The notes: generated by a model not told the origin, from the letters alone. A stretch of DNA of 50,336 nt from Alteromonas sp. LOR (GCF_000753865.1 NZ_JQFW01000007.1:49297-99632), one strand, 5' to 3'. Counted from the stretch's first letter, positions 31,639 through 40,181 are shown. Program-made: numbers and translations.

Positions 31639-32064
31639 ATGGATCAACTAATTGAATTTGCCAGCAACAATATTGTTCTTGCTGGTGTGTGGGTGGCGTT
31701 AGTGGCAATGTTGATATTTAGTTATGTCAGCGGGCTCACCTCGTCGGTAAAAGAATTAAGCACCCATGAAGCAACGCTTTTAATCAATAAAGAAGACGCG
31801 GTGATATTTGATACTCGTCCCGCAAAAGACTTTAAAACCGGACACATACTCGGTGCTAGACAAATAAAACCAGAAGAGCTTCGCGAGAAAAACTTCAAGA
31901 AGCTTGAAAACAGCAAAGACAAACCCATTATCGTAGTATGCGCTATGGGTAATCAGGCTCGTGGTACAGCAAGTGCGATGCAAAAAGACGGCTTCGCAAA
32001 TGTGAATGTATTGAAAGGCGGTATGAATGCATGGCAAAGCGCCAGCCTTCCCGTTTCAAAATAA
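31639..32064 (+). CDS. yibN: Membrane-anchored rhodanese-like protein (YibN)
   Basis: A 141-residue protein with one N-terminal membrane helix (about 12-31) and a rhodanese domain. The active-site loop is CAMGNQAR with C101, and the domain start is ATLLINKEDAVIFDTRPAKDF. Family members move sulfur from thiosulfate or persulfide donors, but the donor here is unknown. It begins the run yibN-grxC-secB-gpsA, which is conserved in gammaproteobacteria. Confidence 0.92.
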   Translation: MDQLIEFASNNIVLAGVWVALVAMLIFSYVSGLTSSVKELSTHEATLLINKEDAVIFDTRPAKDFKTGHILGARQIKPEELREKNFKKLENSKDKPIIVVCAMGNQARGTASAMQKDGFANVNVLKGGMNAWQSASLPVSK

Positions 32065-32077
32065 TAGGTAACCTTTT

Positions 32078-32338
32078 ATGAGCAACGTTGAACTTTACAC
32101 CAAGGGCCACTGCCCATATTGCCATCGTGCAAAAGCACTACTCACGCAAAAAGGTGTGGAATTTACTGAATATCCCATCGACGTGCAGCCTGAATTGCGC
32201 GACGTTATGATTGAGCGTGCCAACGGTGGCTGGACAGTACCGCAGATTTTTATCAATGATCAGCACGTTGGCGGCTGTGACGAGATGATGGCTTTAGAAG
32301 CCGCGAGTAAACTCGACCCAATGCTGGGTTTAGCATAA
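32078..32338 (+). CDS. grxC: Glutaredoxin 3
   Basis: Glutathione-dependent disulfide reductase of 86 residues. It has the CPYC active site (12-15), TVPQIFI with the cis-proline, and the GGCDEM glutathione-binding turn. AGGTAA precedes the ATG by a few bases. It lies 13 bases after yibN. Confidence 0.97.
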   Translation: MSNVELYTKGHCPYCHRAKALLTQKGVEFTEYPIDVQPELRDVMIERANGGWTVPQIFINDQHVGGCDEMMALEAASKLDPMLGLA

Positions 32339-32400
32339 AGCGTCAGCACGACAGCAACGCTCTAAATTTAAAATAAAACAACAAATAAATAGGAACTATC

Positions 32401-32910
32401 ATGGCTGACGAAAATCAGACAAATAACGGCGAGGCTGCAGGCGAACAGGCTCAGCAGGGACCACAGTTTAATATTCAACGCATTTACACCAAAGATATTT
32501 CTTTTGAATCACCCAATGCGCCGGCTATCTACACAAAAGAGTGGAAGCCTGAAATTAAGCTGGATATCGACACTAGCACAAACAAGCTAGAAGAGAACGT
32601 ATACGAAGTGGTACTTTCGGTTACCGTTACTGCGTCTCTTGGCGAAGAAACAGCGTTCCTTTGTGAAGTTCAGCAAGCAGGTATCTTTGCTATTGGCGAA
32701 ATGCCAGATCAGAACAAAGCACATACTCTTGGTTCGTTCTGCCCGAATATGCTTTTCCCTTATGCGCGTGAAACCATCTCTAACTTGGTTAACCGCGGGA
32801 CTTTCCCTCCGCTTAACCTTGCACCTGTAAACTTTGATGCAATTTTTGCAGCTTATGTGCAAAAACGTGCGCAACAAGCACAGGGCCAAGCGCCTAAGAT
32901 GGACGCGTAA
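32401..32910 (+). CDS. secB: Protein-export chaperone SecB
   Basis: Tetrameric cytosolic chaperone that keeps presecretory proteins unfolded and hands them to SecA. The 169-residue product has [19 protein letters not shown] near the N terminus and the conserved C-terminal [16 protein letters not shown] and [17 protein letters not shown] lies upstream of the ATG. The N terminus has extra acidic and Gln-rich residues. Confidence 0.97.
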   Translation: MADENQTNNGEAAGEQAQQGPQFNIQRIYTKDISFESPNAPAIYTKEWKPEIKLDIDTSTNKLEENVYEVVLSVTVTASLGEETAFLCEVQQAGIFAIGEMPDQNKAHTLGSFCPNMLFPYARETISNLVNRGTFPPLNLAPVNFDAIFAAYVQKRAQQAQGQAPKMDA

Positions 32911-32915
32911 ATAAC

Positions 32916-33980
32916 GTGAACACTAAGACGGCTTGTGAACCTTCGGTTTCTACTGCGTCTACCTCGGTACCTTCTACCTCGGTACCGTCTACCTCGGTGT
33001 TAGGAGCAGGGTCTTACGGCACTGCTCTTGCTTTTTGTCTTGCCAGAAATGGTAATCCAACACTGTTGTGGGGGCGGGACGAGAAGCATATACAAGCTCT
33101 CGCAGAGTCTCGAGAGAATGCTCGATACTTACCAGGAGCAACGTTTCCCGATGCGCTGCAGGTAGATGCTGATTTAGAAAGCGTTGTTGCAGCGAGCGCA
33201 GACATATTAGTCGTGGTTCCAAGCCATGCTTTTGCGGCCATGCTGACAAGCTTAAAGCCCTTGCTAAAACCTCATCACAGAGTTATTTGGGCGACAAAAG
33301 GTCTTGAACCAAAAACAGGGCGTTTGTTGCGAGAAGTAGCAGAAGAGATTCTAGGTCTTGATTACCCTCTAGCGGTACTATCCGGCCCAACCTTCGCCAA
33401 AGAAATGGTAGCGGGATTGCCCACGGCTATATCACTGTCTTCTACTGACGATACTTTCGCTGATGAGTTTTCGGCAAAGCTTCACTGTGCAAAATCATTC
33501 AGAGTGTATAAAAACTCAGATTTTACCGGCGTACAGCTTGGTGGTGCAGTGAAAAACGTTATCGCGATTGGTGCGGGATTGGCCGACGGTTTAGGCTTTG
33601 GTGCAAATGCTCGTACTGCGCTGATAACCCGTGGTCTTGCCGAACTAACCCGCTTAGGCGTAAAGCTTGGCTCCAACCCTGAAACCTTTATGGGCATGGC
33701 TGGACTTGGCGACTTAGTGCTTACCTGCACAGATAATCAGTCTCGAAACCGCCGCTTTGGCTTGGCACTAGGTCAAGGTAAATCCGTTGACGTTGCCATA
33801 GAAGAAATTGGGCAAGTGGTTGAAGGTTACAGAAATACCGAAGAAGTGCATATATTGTCGAACAAGGTGGGTGTAGAAATGCCGATTTGTGAGCAAATTT
33901 ATGCCGTTCTGTATCACGATAAAAACCCTAAAGAGGCCGCTTTAGCGCTTTTAGGACGCGACCTTCGAACTGAGGGCTAG
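32916..33980 (+). CDS. gpsA: Glycerol-3-phosphate dehydrogenase [NAD(P)+]
   Basis: Makes sn-glycerol-3-phosphate from dihydroxyacetone phosphate for phospholipid synthesis. The 354-residue product has the Rossmann motif [11 protein letters not shown] (about 29-39), LSGPTFAKE and the catalytic lysine in [11 protein letters not shown]. It starts at GTG, five bases after secB, with a weak ribosome site. Ahead of the Rossmann glycines, where relatives have a short hydrophobic strand such as MTVIGAG, this protein has a Ser/Thr-rich repeat (STSVP three times) encoded by 15-bp tandem DNA repeats. Confidence 0.95.
   Translation: MNTKTACEPSVSTASTSVPSTSVPSTSVLGAGSYGTALAFCLARNGNPTLLWGRDEKHIQALAESRENARYLPGATFPDALQVDADLESVVAASADILVVVPSHAFAAMLTSLKPLLKPHHRVIWATKGLEPKTGRLLREVAEEILGLDYPLAVLSGPTFAKEMVAGLPTAISLSSTDDTFADEFSAKLHCAKSFRVYKNSDFTGVQLGGAVKNVIAIGAGLADGLGFGANARTALITRGLAELTRLGVKLGSNPETFMGMAGLGDLVLTCTDNQSRNRRFGLALGQGKSVDVAIEEIGQVVEGYRNTEEVHILSNKVGVEMPICEQIYAVLYHDKNPKEAALALLGRDLRTEG
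32958..33002 (+). repeat. 15-bp tandem repeat inside the gpsA start region
   Basis: Three units of TCTACCTCGGTACC(T/G), the last changed to TCTACCTCGGTGTTA. Each unit encodes STSVP, so gain or loss of a unit keeps the reading frame. Confidence 0.92.
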
Positions 33981-34040
33981 TCGCTTTCAGTGACTGAAAC
34001 TTCGTTTGCCCAAGCATTGTAAAAGCGCAAATGTAACACT

Positions 34041-34078
34041 AAAAAAGCGCAGCGTTTTATCGCGCTGCGCTTTTTTTT
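34041..34078 (+). terminator. Intrinsic terminator after gpsA
   Basis: AAGCGCAGCG-TTTTAT-CGCGCTGCGC followed by eight T residues; A-rich on the left arm so it may also work leftwards for trmL. Confidence 0.92.
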
Positions 34079-34112
34079 ATGCTTTTAAGAAGGTAGTCAG
34101 CGTGAGGGAGTC

Positions 34113-34176
34113 TCAACGCGAAATGGCCTCAACGCGAAATGGTTTCAATGCGAAAGGCTTTTAGTGCTAAAGGCTA
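34113..34176. repeat. 16-bp tandem repeat ending in the trmL stop codon
   Basis: Four units: TCAACGCGAAATGGCC, TCAACGCGAAATGGTT, TCAATGCGAAAGGCTT and TTAGTGCTAAAGGCTA. The last one contains the trmL stop codon (34174-34176). Confidence 0.9.
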
Positions 34177-34638
34177 TCTTGCTCCTTCGTATCCCATTTG
34201 ACGCCAGCTCTCATAAACAAACACAGACACGGCATTAGATAGGTTCATACTGCGACTGTCTGGCAGCATAGGAATTCTTACTCGCTGCCCTTCAGGAAGA
34301 GACTGAATAAATTCATCAGGTAGTCCTCTCGTCTCAGGGCCAAATATTAACGCATCACCTTTTTTATAGCTGACATCGCTATGAAAGGCTTTTCCTTTTG
34401 TGGTGCATGCAAAAATTCGCGTGGGTTTTGCATCTTCAATGTAGGCGTCCAAATTTGCATGTCGTGTCACATGGGCAAACTCGTGATAATCGAGGCCAGC
34501 CCGTCGTACTCGTTTATCGTCCCATTCAAAGCCAAGCGGCTCAATGAGGTGTAGCGCGAAACCACTATTGGCGCATAAACGAATAATGTTACCTGTATTA
34601 GGTGGAATTTCAGGTTGGTAAAGTACAATATCAAACAT
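34174..34638 (-). CDS. trmL: tRNA (cytidine/uridine-34 2'-O)-methyltransferase TrmL
   Basis: SPOUT-class methyltransferase that modifies the wobble base of tRNA-Leu isoacceptors. The 154-residue product matches E. coli Trm[21 protein letters not shown] at the N terminus, [31 protein letters not shown], and the knot motif [17 protein letters not shown]. The frame is open to 34725, overlapping the next gene, but ATG at 34638 gives the family start. It lies 67 bases after the hydrolase gene. Confidence 0.95.
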   Translation of the reverse strand: MFDIVLYQPEIPPNTGNIIRLCANSGFALHLIEPLGFEWDDKRVRRAGLDYHEFAHVTRHANLDAYIEDAKPTRIFACTTKGKAFHSDVSYKKGDALIFGPETRGLPDEFIQSLPEGQRVRIPMLPDSRSMNLSNAVSVFVYESWRQMGYEGAR

Positions 34639-34705
34639 GCTGTGACTTCTGCTTACTGCTATAAAGTTAAGGGCTATGGAATGAGTTGCGACACTTCCAA
34701 TGCGT

Positions 34706-35671
34706 TTAGCTAGAAAGGTAATCACATAGTCGATTTAGCACGGGCTCGCGTATGGAGTCCGACTCGGTAAATAACTCGTGATAGGCCCTGGGTATGACTT
34801 CTAACTCTGCATTTGGCATTTTCTTTGCCACTCGGCGCTGACGAGTATTATCAATAATGCTGTCACCATCGGCACTAAAAATTATCATAGGTGTAGTGAC
34901 GGCCCTAGCACTATCTTCTATTCGGTGCATAGCTTCATGTGCAGCAGCTAGCCATTCTGTGGTCACGCCACCCAGCTGTATTTCTTGCTCTTCATCATAC
35001 AGCGAACGAAATAGCGCATAGCGGGATTTGCTGTGAGTGAGTTTATTCAATGAATAGGGGAATGCGATGTAAGGCGTTTGGCCAAAAAAGTACCCCGACT
35101 GCTGCTTTCTCATTCTATTTACGGCCAGGCCCGTACGAATAAGTCCGTTGGCCACCCAGTCAGGCAAGGCTGGCTTGATACCAAACATAGGCGAAGCCAA
35201 TACGGCTTTGTCAAATAAAGTAGGCACCCGTAGCAGAGTGAGGGCACCAATTGCTCCACCCATTGAGTGACACACAAGCTGTAACTCGCCACACTGTTTT
35301 GGCTTTACTATCTCTTTAACGAAGGTGATCAGGTCGTCCACGTAATCATCGAAGCTGCTTACATAGCCATGCTGAGGGTCGTGAGTCAGCCTATCGGACA
35401 GCCCTTGTCCTCGATGATCAAGAATGAAGACAGTAAACCCATTTTGGTATAGGTCAAAAATAAGCTCTTTATACTTTAAGTAAGACTCAATTCTGCCAGA
35501 ACTGATCACCACCGTAGAACGCGGGTTCTTTGGAATACAAAACGCGTACCGAACACTGAAACCTTCTTGGCCTTTAAAAGCCCCTTCAGTGACGTGCTCT
35601 TGCCAGAATGGGTTTATTGCCGTAGCAAACGTCGTCGCCAGGTCATTTTCAGACGTGAACGTCCATTCCAT
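34706..35671 (-). CDS. Lysophospholipase-like alpha/beta hydrolase (PldB-like)
   Basis: A 321-residue serine hydrolase similar to PldB and monoacylglycerol lipases. Motifs are [13 protein letters not shown] (about 82-94), the nucleophile elbow VCHSMGG with S136 (usual glycine replaced by cysteine), the acid in [10 protein letters not shown] and the histidine in [10 protein letters not shown]. No signal peptide. Substrate could be lysophospholipid or monoacylglycerol. Probably transcribed with trmL. Confidence 0.85.
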   Translation of the reverse strand: MEWTFTSENDLATTFATAINPFWQEHVTEGAFKGQEGFSVRYAFCIPKNPRSTVVISSGRIESYLKYKELIFDLYQNGFTVFILDHRGQGLSDRLTHDPQHGYVSSFDDYVDDLITFVKEIVKPKQCGELQLVCHSMGGAIGALTLLRVPTLFDKAVLASPMFGIKPALPDWVANGLIRTGLAVNRMRKQQSGYFFGQTPYIAFPYSLNKLTHSKSRYALFRSLYDEEQEIQLGGVTTEWLAAAHEAMHRIEDSARAVTTPMIIFSADGDSIIDNTRQRRVAKKMPNAELEVIPRAYHELFTESDSIREPVLNRLCDYLSS

Positions 35672-35852
35672 GTGTTTTGCCTTGTTATAAAGTTGTTATA
35701 TCGAAATGATACCTAAAAACCTAGGTACTTTACCAACATACTCACAAAGTTTTATTTATTTAATAGCAGATTAGGGCATGTTAATGTTTGTTGTGCGAGT
35801 TTTGGGCTAAATGTACAGCAAAGATCAACACGCCCTAGGGTAACACCATGCA

Positions 35853-37208
35853 CTACCGGGGAAAGGATAAAGTCACCTTTAACCCTTTATCACTTTGAGG
35901 TTCAGCGCAGATAACTCCGTTATGTAACTCTACAGCGGCCTTGGCAATAGAGAGTCCAAGCCCAACTCCGCCAGACTCACGCTCTCTGGCCAGAGATGCT
36001 CGATAGAACGGAGAAAATATTTGCTCGCACTCTTTTTGTGACAAACCATCACCATCATCTGAAATAGAGATATGCCACTGTGTATCGTCATGCTCAAAAG
36101 CAACCGAGGTAAGTGCTTTACTGTGGCGAATAGCATTTCGTATCACGTTTTCCACCGCCCTGCAGAGCATGTTGCTATCAACCTCAACGGTTATTTGTGG
36201 TACTTGTGCAATACGCAGCTGCTTATTTTTATTTTGTGCCTCAAAGTTAGCGTCAGTAAATACATCGTTGAGCACTTCGGTTAGGGGCTGCTTGGTAAGC
36301 GACACATGACCAGCCTCAACACGACTTAGCGTAAGTAGCTGTGCCACCAAGGCTTCCATGCGTTCAGCTTCTCGCTCAACTCGGCTTAACGTGTCAGGGT
36401 CTACGTTTTGTTGATACGCCAGTCCTAATGCCATTTGTAGCCTAGCCAGTGGCGACCTCAACTCATGAGATACATCAGCTAAGAGGCGCTTCTGTGAGCC
36501 CCACATGGCTTGTAATCGTGCTGCCATTGTATTGAAGTCTCGGGCTAGCTCACCTAATTCATCATGGCGATTCGATGCGAAGCCTACTCGCGTATCCCAC
36601 TGCCCGCTGGCAAGCTTCTTGGCAGAACTTTGTATATCAAGAATGGGTGAAGTTAACGAGCGTGCAAACAACCAACTCAGTATGGTAGTAGTAAGGATGG
36701 CGATAAAAAACAGCAATAAAAACGATGGCTTATTTTCCTGAGCGCGATCAAACTTTGCTGAGAAGAGCGCATAACGCTCTTCATCATGGTTAAAAAACAC
36801 AGGCCCAGAAAACTTTACGGCTCCGCGTTTAATTGCAATGGCAGACTCTTGCCCAATTAAATTTTGCAGCGCCCGAACATCAACATCTCGAAGGGGCGGC
36901 CCGGAAGGCGCAATGACTTGTTTGCTGTTGGTATTCACAGCGATTAAACGCCACCGTCTTTCTCGCTCGAAGCGGTTAAGCAGTTTAACGAGAGGCACTT
37001 GCTGCACATTGTTACGCTGAATTCGCGAGACAGAAACGGACAGTGCGCGCACATCCTGGGGTTTAATATCAACAACTTCTAACTCTTCGAAGAAAAACCG
37101 TGTCCCCACAACGGCCAGCGCTGCTGTTACAAGAAATGTAGCCCAAAACCACAAAAAAATGCGCCCCATAATTTTGCGTGTGGGATTTAACTTTTTAAAC
37201 ATCTGCAT
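35853..37208 (-). CDS. cpxA: Envelope-stress sensor histidine kinase CpxA-like
   Basis: A 451-residue membrane kinase. Helix at about 15-36, periplasmic sensor at about 38-160, second helix at 161-183, HAMP (about 183-235), HisKA with H248 (LLADVSHELRSPLARLQ), then the ATPase with NVIRNAIRHS, DDGDGLS and GGVGLGLSI. Its ATG shares one base with the cpxR stop (TAATG). The pairing with a CpxR-like regulator and a divergent CpxP/Spy-like gene supports the Cpx assignment; the true inducer cannot be read from sequence. Confidence 0.9.
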   Translation of the reverse strand: MQMFKKLNPTRKIMGRIFLWFWATFLVTAALAVVGTRFFFEELEVVDIKPQDVRALSVSVSRIQRNNVQQVPLVKLLNRFERERRWRLIAVNTNSKQVIAPSGPPLRDVDVRALQNLIGQESAIAIKRGAVKFSGPVFFNHDEERYALFSAKFDRAQENKPSFLLLFFIAILTTTILSWLFARSLTSPILDIQSSAKKLASGQWDTRVGFASNRHDELGELARDFNTMAARLQAMWGSQKRLLADVSHELRSPLARLQMALGLAYQQNVDPDTLSRVEREAERMEALVAQLLTLSRVEAGHVSLTKQPLTEVLNDVFTDANFEAQNKNKQLRIAQVPQITVEVDSNMLCRAVENVIRNAIRHSKALTSVAFEHDDTQWHISISDDGDGLSQKECEQIFSPFYRASLARERESGGVGLGLSIAKAAVELHNGVICAEPQSDKGLKVTLSFPR

Positions 37209-37915
37209 TACTCCGGCAGCAGCATATAACCCACACCGCGCAGGGTTTTTATCTTATCACCAGGCGCCACTGCAGAAATTTTCTTGCGTAAATTACTCAC
37301 ATGCATATCGATACTTCTATCAAAAGCTTGTAAGGGCTTGCCCAGTACTTTTAGGCTAATTTGCTCTTTTGTAACCCGTTGTGCGGCATTCAGCATTAGA
37401 AGCCTGAGCACCATAAACTCCGTGGTTGTCAGCTCTAGCGCTATATCGCTCACCTTAACCTGCTGACTACTAGGGCTAAGAAAGATGTCATTAATAAGAA
37501 GGTCTTGCTCTGTGCCGCCGCCACCGGCAGACAAGGTGTAGCGCCGCACTATGGCTTTAATTCGCGCTACTAGCTCTCTGTGGTTAAAGGGCTTTGGCAA
37601 ATAATCATCGGCTCCCAATTCAAGACCTAAGATCCTGTCGTAGTCATCACCGCGAGCCGTCAACATAAGCACTGGTGTAGTATGGCTAGCGCGAAGTTTT
37701 TGGAGCACGTCGAAACCGTCCATTTTTGGCATCATTACATCGAGAAGAATAAGGTCGTAATGATGGCCGGATATTGCTTCAGACAATCCGGCTTCACCGT
37801 CGTTTTTCACGTTAACGCTATATCCCATACCAGAGAGATAAGTCGACAACATATCTGTTAGTTCAATGTCATCATCGATGACTAATACAGACTGTAGATG
37901 GAACTCCTTGTTCAT
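37208..37915 (-). CDS. cpxR: OmpR-family response regulator CpxR-like
   Basis: A 235-residue receiver plus winged-helix regulator. The receiver has D14-D16, phospho-acceptor D59 (LLDVMMPKMDG) and K108; the DNA-binding domain has LTTTEFMVLRLL, VLGKPLQAFDRSIDMHVSNLRKK and TLRGVGYMLL, close to CpxR. An AGGTGAG site precedes the ATG by nine bases. A CpxR-like box at 38092-38107 lies between it and the divergent cpxP-like gene, so it likely controls both directions. Confidence 0.92.
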   Translation of the reverse strand: MNKEFHLQSVLVIDDDIELTDMLSTYLSGMGYSVNVKNDGEAGLSEAISGHHYDLILLDVMMPKMDGFDVLQKLRASHTTPVLMLTARGDDYDRILGLELGADDYLPKPFNHRELVARIKAIVRRYTLSAGGGGTEQDLLINDIFLSPSSQQVKVSDIALELTTTEFMVLRLLMLNAAQRVTKEQISLKVLGKPLQAFDRSIDMHVSNLRKKISAVAPGDKIKTLRGVGYMLLPE

Positions 37916-38016
37916 GAAAACACACTCACCTTTCTATGATTTATTCCCATACCCACTGTGCCCATTGATTGAAACTGCACGCTGCTAAGCAATGCTATTA
38001 CTGGACTGCACAGCGT

Positions 38017-38060
38017 CTATATAACTTCTATATAATTTCTATATAGCTACTATATCGCTT
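38017..38060. repeat. Four 11-bp tandem units between cpxR and the cpxP-like gene
   Basis: CTATATAACTT, CTATATAATTT, CTATATAGCTA and CTATATCGCTT, in exact 11-bp steps, close to one DNA helical turn. Confidence 0.85.
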
Positions 38061-38091
38061 CCACTCTTTCTAGTCTTGATATCGTATCGCC

Positions 38092-38107
38092 TTTACACAA
38101 GCTTTAC
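38092..38107 (-). promoter_or_regulatory. CpxR-type box
   Basis: On the minus strand GTAAA-GCTTGT-GTAAA. E. coli CpxR sites are tandem GTAAA with a spacer of about five bases; here the spacer is six. It lies 67-82 bases before the cpxP-like start. Confidence 0.65.
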
Positions 38108-38173
38108 AGTTTGCTGACTGTATAGCTAGACGATTGGTACTAATCTATCAGTGTCAATTAAAAGGAGACGAAA

Positions 38174-39031
38174 ATGAAACGATTACTTATTACCACCGCA
38201 ATTGTAGCGACTGTAGGTATCAGTGGTTTTGCTTATGCCAAGCATCACGACACAGAAATGCGTCACCATCAATCAGCGAAATTTTCAGTTAAACAGATGG
38301 TTAAACAGCTTCGCGGCCTTTCTCTTAGTGAAGTACAAAAAAGTGAAATTAAAGCGCTAGTCACTCAATTTAAAGAAGCCAACTCTAATGAAACCAAGGG
38401 CTATTCAAGAGAAGAGCGCAGGAATGCTGACTCAACGCCAAGAGTAGACTTGGCCACAGCGACGGACGCTGAAATTACTGAGATGGTGACACAGCGTGTT
38501 GCAAAGCAATCGTCGAAGCAGCTTGAATTTGCAACATTACGCCATGATGTGTTTGCCGTGTTAACCACAGAGCAGCAAGCAGAACTCGATGAGCGCCACT
38601 CTAAGTTTGAAGAGAAGCGTGAACGCAAACATGAACGCAGAGAGCAGGCCATGCAGTCGCACAAAGATAGCAGAGGCGACAAACAGCAGCGTGGAAAAAG
38701 AGAGATGAAACAGTTTGCTGGCCTGTCTTTGTCTGATGAACAAAAGGCCGAGATTGCGCAATTGATTGATTCACAGAAAGAGAGTGCAGAGTCTCATCGC
38801 GAAACAGTGAAAACATTCAAACAGGCACAGCGCGATTTAGTGAGAAGTGATGCGTTCTCTGAGGATGCTTTTATCGCCCTTAGCGCGAAGTATGAAGATG
38901 ACCTTATCGCTGCTGGCGTTGAAAAGGTTAAATTCAGAAGTACATTAATGGCCGTGCTTACCGACGAGCAACAAGAAGAGCTTAAAAGCAGGAAAAGAGA
39001 AATGCGAGGGTTGATGGATCTAATTAAGTAG
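38174..39031 (+). CDS. Periplasmic CpxP/Spy-like protein with a duplicated domain
   Basis: Envelope-stress chaperone or inhibitor of the CpxA sensor, by family. The 285-residue product has a signal peptide (about 1-22, ending FAYA) and two copies of the LTxxQ-type domain: GLSLSEVQKSEI with VLTTEQQAEL in the first half (about 40-145), then GLSLSDEQKAEI with VLTDEQQEEL in the second (about 180-280). E. coli CpxP and Spy have one such unit in about 165 residues. A highly charged Lys/Arg/Glu linker joins the two. AAAGGAG precedes the ATG. Divergent from cpxRA behind a CpxR-type box, which supports Cpx control. Confidence 0.88.
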   Translation: MKRLLITTAIVATVGISGFAYAKHHDTEMRHHQSAKFSVKQMVKQLRGLSLSEVQKSEIKALVTQFKEANSNETKGYSREERRNADSTPRVDLATATDAEITEMVTQRVAKQSSKQLEFATLRHDVFAVLTTEQQAELDERHSKFEEKRERKHERREQAMQSHKDSRGDKQQRGKREMKQFAGLSLSDEQKAEIAQLIDSQKESAESHRETVKTFKQAQRDLVRSDAFSEDAFIALSAKYEDDLIAAGVEKVKFRSTLMAVLTDEQQEELKSRKREMRGLMDLIK

Positions 39032-39050
39032 GGCTCTTACCTAGTTAGCA

Positions 39051-39082
39051 CTTAATCTTAATAGCCCTTAATTTTAATAGCA
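39051..39082. repeat. Two 16-bp direct units after the cpxP-like gene
   Basis: CTTAATCTTAATAGCC followed directly by CTTAATTTTAATAGCA, 20 bases after the stop codon. Confidence 0.75.
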
Positions 39083-39105
39083 TCGATACCATTTATCGTT
39101 GATTC

Positions 39106-39138
39106 AAAGCCGAGACATTACTCTCGGCTTTTTGTTTT
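39106..39138 (+). terminator. Intrinsic terminator after the cpxP-like gene
   Basis: AAAGCCGAG-loop-CTCGGCTTT followed by T-rich sequence, in the space between convergent genes. Confidence 0.85.
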
Positions 39139-39216
39139 GGCCCGCGCTCTTTTGGGTTTGATGCTCTGGGCCAGTAAGAATTAGGGCAATGATTCTACGC
39201 CAATTCGTCTCAACGT

Positions 39217-39627
39217 TTAAAAGTGGGGCTTAACTGGCTTATATTCTGGCGACAAAAATAGCGGTGACGTCACAACTAAATCGGCGGTTGCCGGTGTGCA
39301 AGCCACAGGTACGTTCCATACAGAACACAAGCGCAGCAGCGCTTTAACATCGGGGTCGTGAGGAGCGGCATTTAACGGGTCCCAGAAAAAGAATAAGGCA
39401 TCTAACTTATTTTCAGCAATCAGTGCCCCAATTTGCTGGTCACCACCTAACGGGCCGCTTTTAAAGCGCTGTACCGGAAGTCCAATTTCATCAGCAACCA
39501 GCCCCCCTGTTGTTCCAGTGGCTACGAGGTTGCACTGTTCTAATATTTTTTTATGCTGATTCGCCCACGCTAACAACTCAGGTTTTTTGTGGTCGTGGGC
39601 AACTAGGGCCAAAGTAAGCTTGCTCAT
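39217..39627 (-). CDS. mgsA: Methylglyoxal synthase
   Basis: Converts dihydroxyacetone phosphate to methylglyoxal and phosphate, a glycolytic overflow bypass. The 136-residue product has [13 protein letters not shown] at the N terminus, the phosphate-binding [17 protein letters not shown] with D63, and FFWDPL with D83. ATG at 39627 gives the family start; the frame is open to 39693. It is about 15 residues shorter than the E. coli enzyme. It lies where argE is found in E. coli, divergent from the arginine operon. Confidence 0.95.
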   Translation of the reverse strand: MSKLTLALVAHDHKKPELLAWANQHKKILEQCNLVATGTTGGLVADEIGLPVQRFKSGPLGGDQQIGALIAENKLDALFFFWDPLNAAPHDPDVKALLRLCSVWNVPVACTPATADLVVTSPLFLSPEYKPVKPHF

Positions 39628-39759
39628 TGCTGAATGTGCCTTTTTATGTGTAAACCGATAAATACGATTATGACAACCAATAATAATAACCAATTATGAC
39701 AACAGGGAAAGTGTACAGCGTCTTACGCTGTTTACATAGCCATCCTCGCCAAAACTGCA

Positions 39760-39773
39760 TGTATAAATATTCA
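39760..39773. promoter_or_regulatory. Single ARG-box-like site
   Basis: TGTATAAATATTCA agrees with the ArgR half-operator pattern TGnATAnnnATTCA at all fixed positions. It is 114 bases from the paired operator. Confidence 0.55.
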
Positions 39774-39810
39774 ATATCAGCGAAGTCCGTGTCAAATTTA
39801 TGTAACAGAT

Positions 39811-39829
39811 ACTAATGTACTATATTAGT
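39811..39829. promoter_or_regulatory. 19-base near-palindrome of unknown regulator
   Basis: ACTAATGTACTATATTAGT pairs at eight of nine positions around a central C. The layout would suit a dimeric repressor. Regulator unknown. Confidence 0.45.
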
Positions 39830-39873
39830 TAACGAATATATCACAGCAAAAAGCGATAAAGACCACTCAATTT

Positions 39874-39908
39874 AAAATATTTATACATTAATATTGCATA
39901 TAAATTCA
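39874..39908. promoter_or_regulatory. ArgR operator: two ARG boxes
   Basis: Box 1 (39874-39887), read on the minus strand, is TGTATAAATATTTT; box 2 (39895-39908) is TGCATATAAATTCA. Their starts are exactly 21 bases apart, the spacing of tandem ARG boxes (18-bp boxes with 3-bp gap) bound by hexameric ArgR. Confidence 0.8.
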
Positions 39909-39977
39909 AAATTGGTAGACTTATCCACGGTCAAAACAGTCGTCCATTGTGAGGATGACACGATACAGGAACGCATA

Positions 39978-40100
39978 ATGACAACATCGATTTACGCTGC
40001 TGAATTTAATAGCAACGTAACCATGTTTACCACTCCCCTGGCTAGCTACACTTTGCATAGTGTGCGACGACGCTCGCGTTCATCTATGCTGTTGCAGTAG
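39978..40100 (+). CDS. Candidate arginine leader peptide of the arg operon
   Basis: A 40-codon frame between the ARG boxes and argC. ATG at 39978 has AGGA seven bases upstream, better than the site of argC itself. The product ends HSVRRRSRSSMLLQ; Arg codons CGA, CGA, CGC and CGT occupy codons 30, 31, 32 and 34. The stop TAG (40098-40100) is followed after two bases by the left arm of a terminator-like inverted repeat. It has no signal or domain. The frame is open further upstream to 39894, but that start would lie within the operator. Leader-peptide function is inference. Confidence 0.65.
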   Translation: MTTSIYAAEFNSNVTMFTTPLASYTLHSVRRRSRSSMLLQ

Positions 40101-40102
40101 CA

Positions 40103-40181
40103 CACTTTTTACCTTTGTAATGTGGTAGCGGTTAGGCAATAGAGTCCAATCAGTTTACAAAGGTAAAAAGTGATTTTTTTT
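40103..40181 (+). terminator. Candidate attenuator before argC
   Basis: CACTTTTTACCTTTGTAA (40103-40120) is perfectly complementary to 40155-40172, giving an 18-bp stem with a 34-base loop, followed by A and eight T residues (40174-40181). It stands 22 bases before the argC start, inside the transcribed leader, so it would stop transcription before the operon unless prevented. Confidence 0.78.

Larger units (their letters stand above)
39628..39873. promoter_or_regulatory. mgsA-argC intergenic region, distal part
   Basis: Noncoding. It contains one isolated ARG-box-like sequence (39760-39773) and a 19-base near-palindrome (39811-39829). It should hold the mgsA promoter and upstream sites for the arginine operon. 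Confidence 0.5.

Noticed and set aside
31436..31708. Leftward 90-codon frame between envC and the rhodanese gene
   Set aside because: It overlaps the rhodanese start by 70 bases, has no ribosome site, and its composition is not protein-like.
39811..39840. TrpR-like operator because of TAGTTAAC
   Set aside because: Only the TTAAC part resembles a trp operator, and the palindrome centre is elsewhere.
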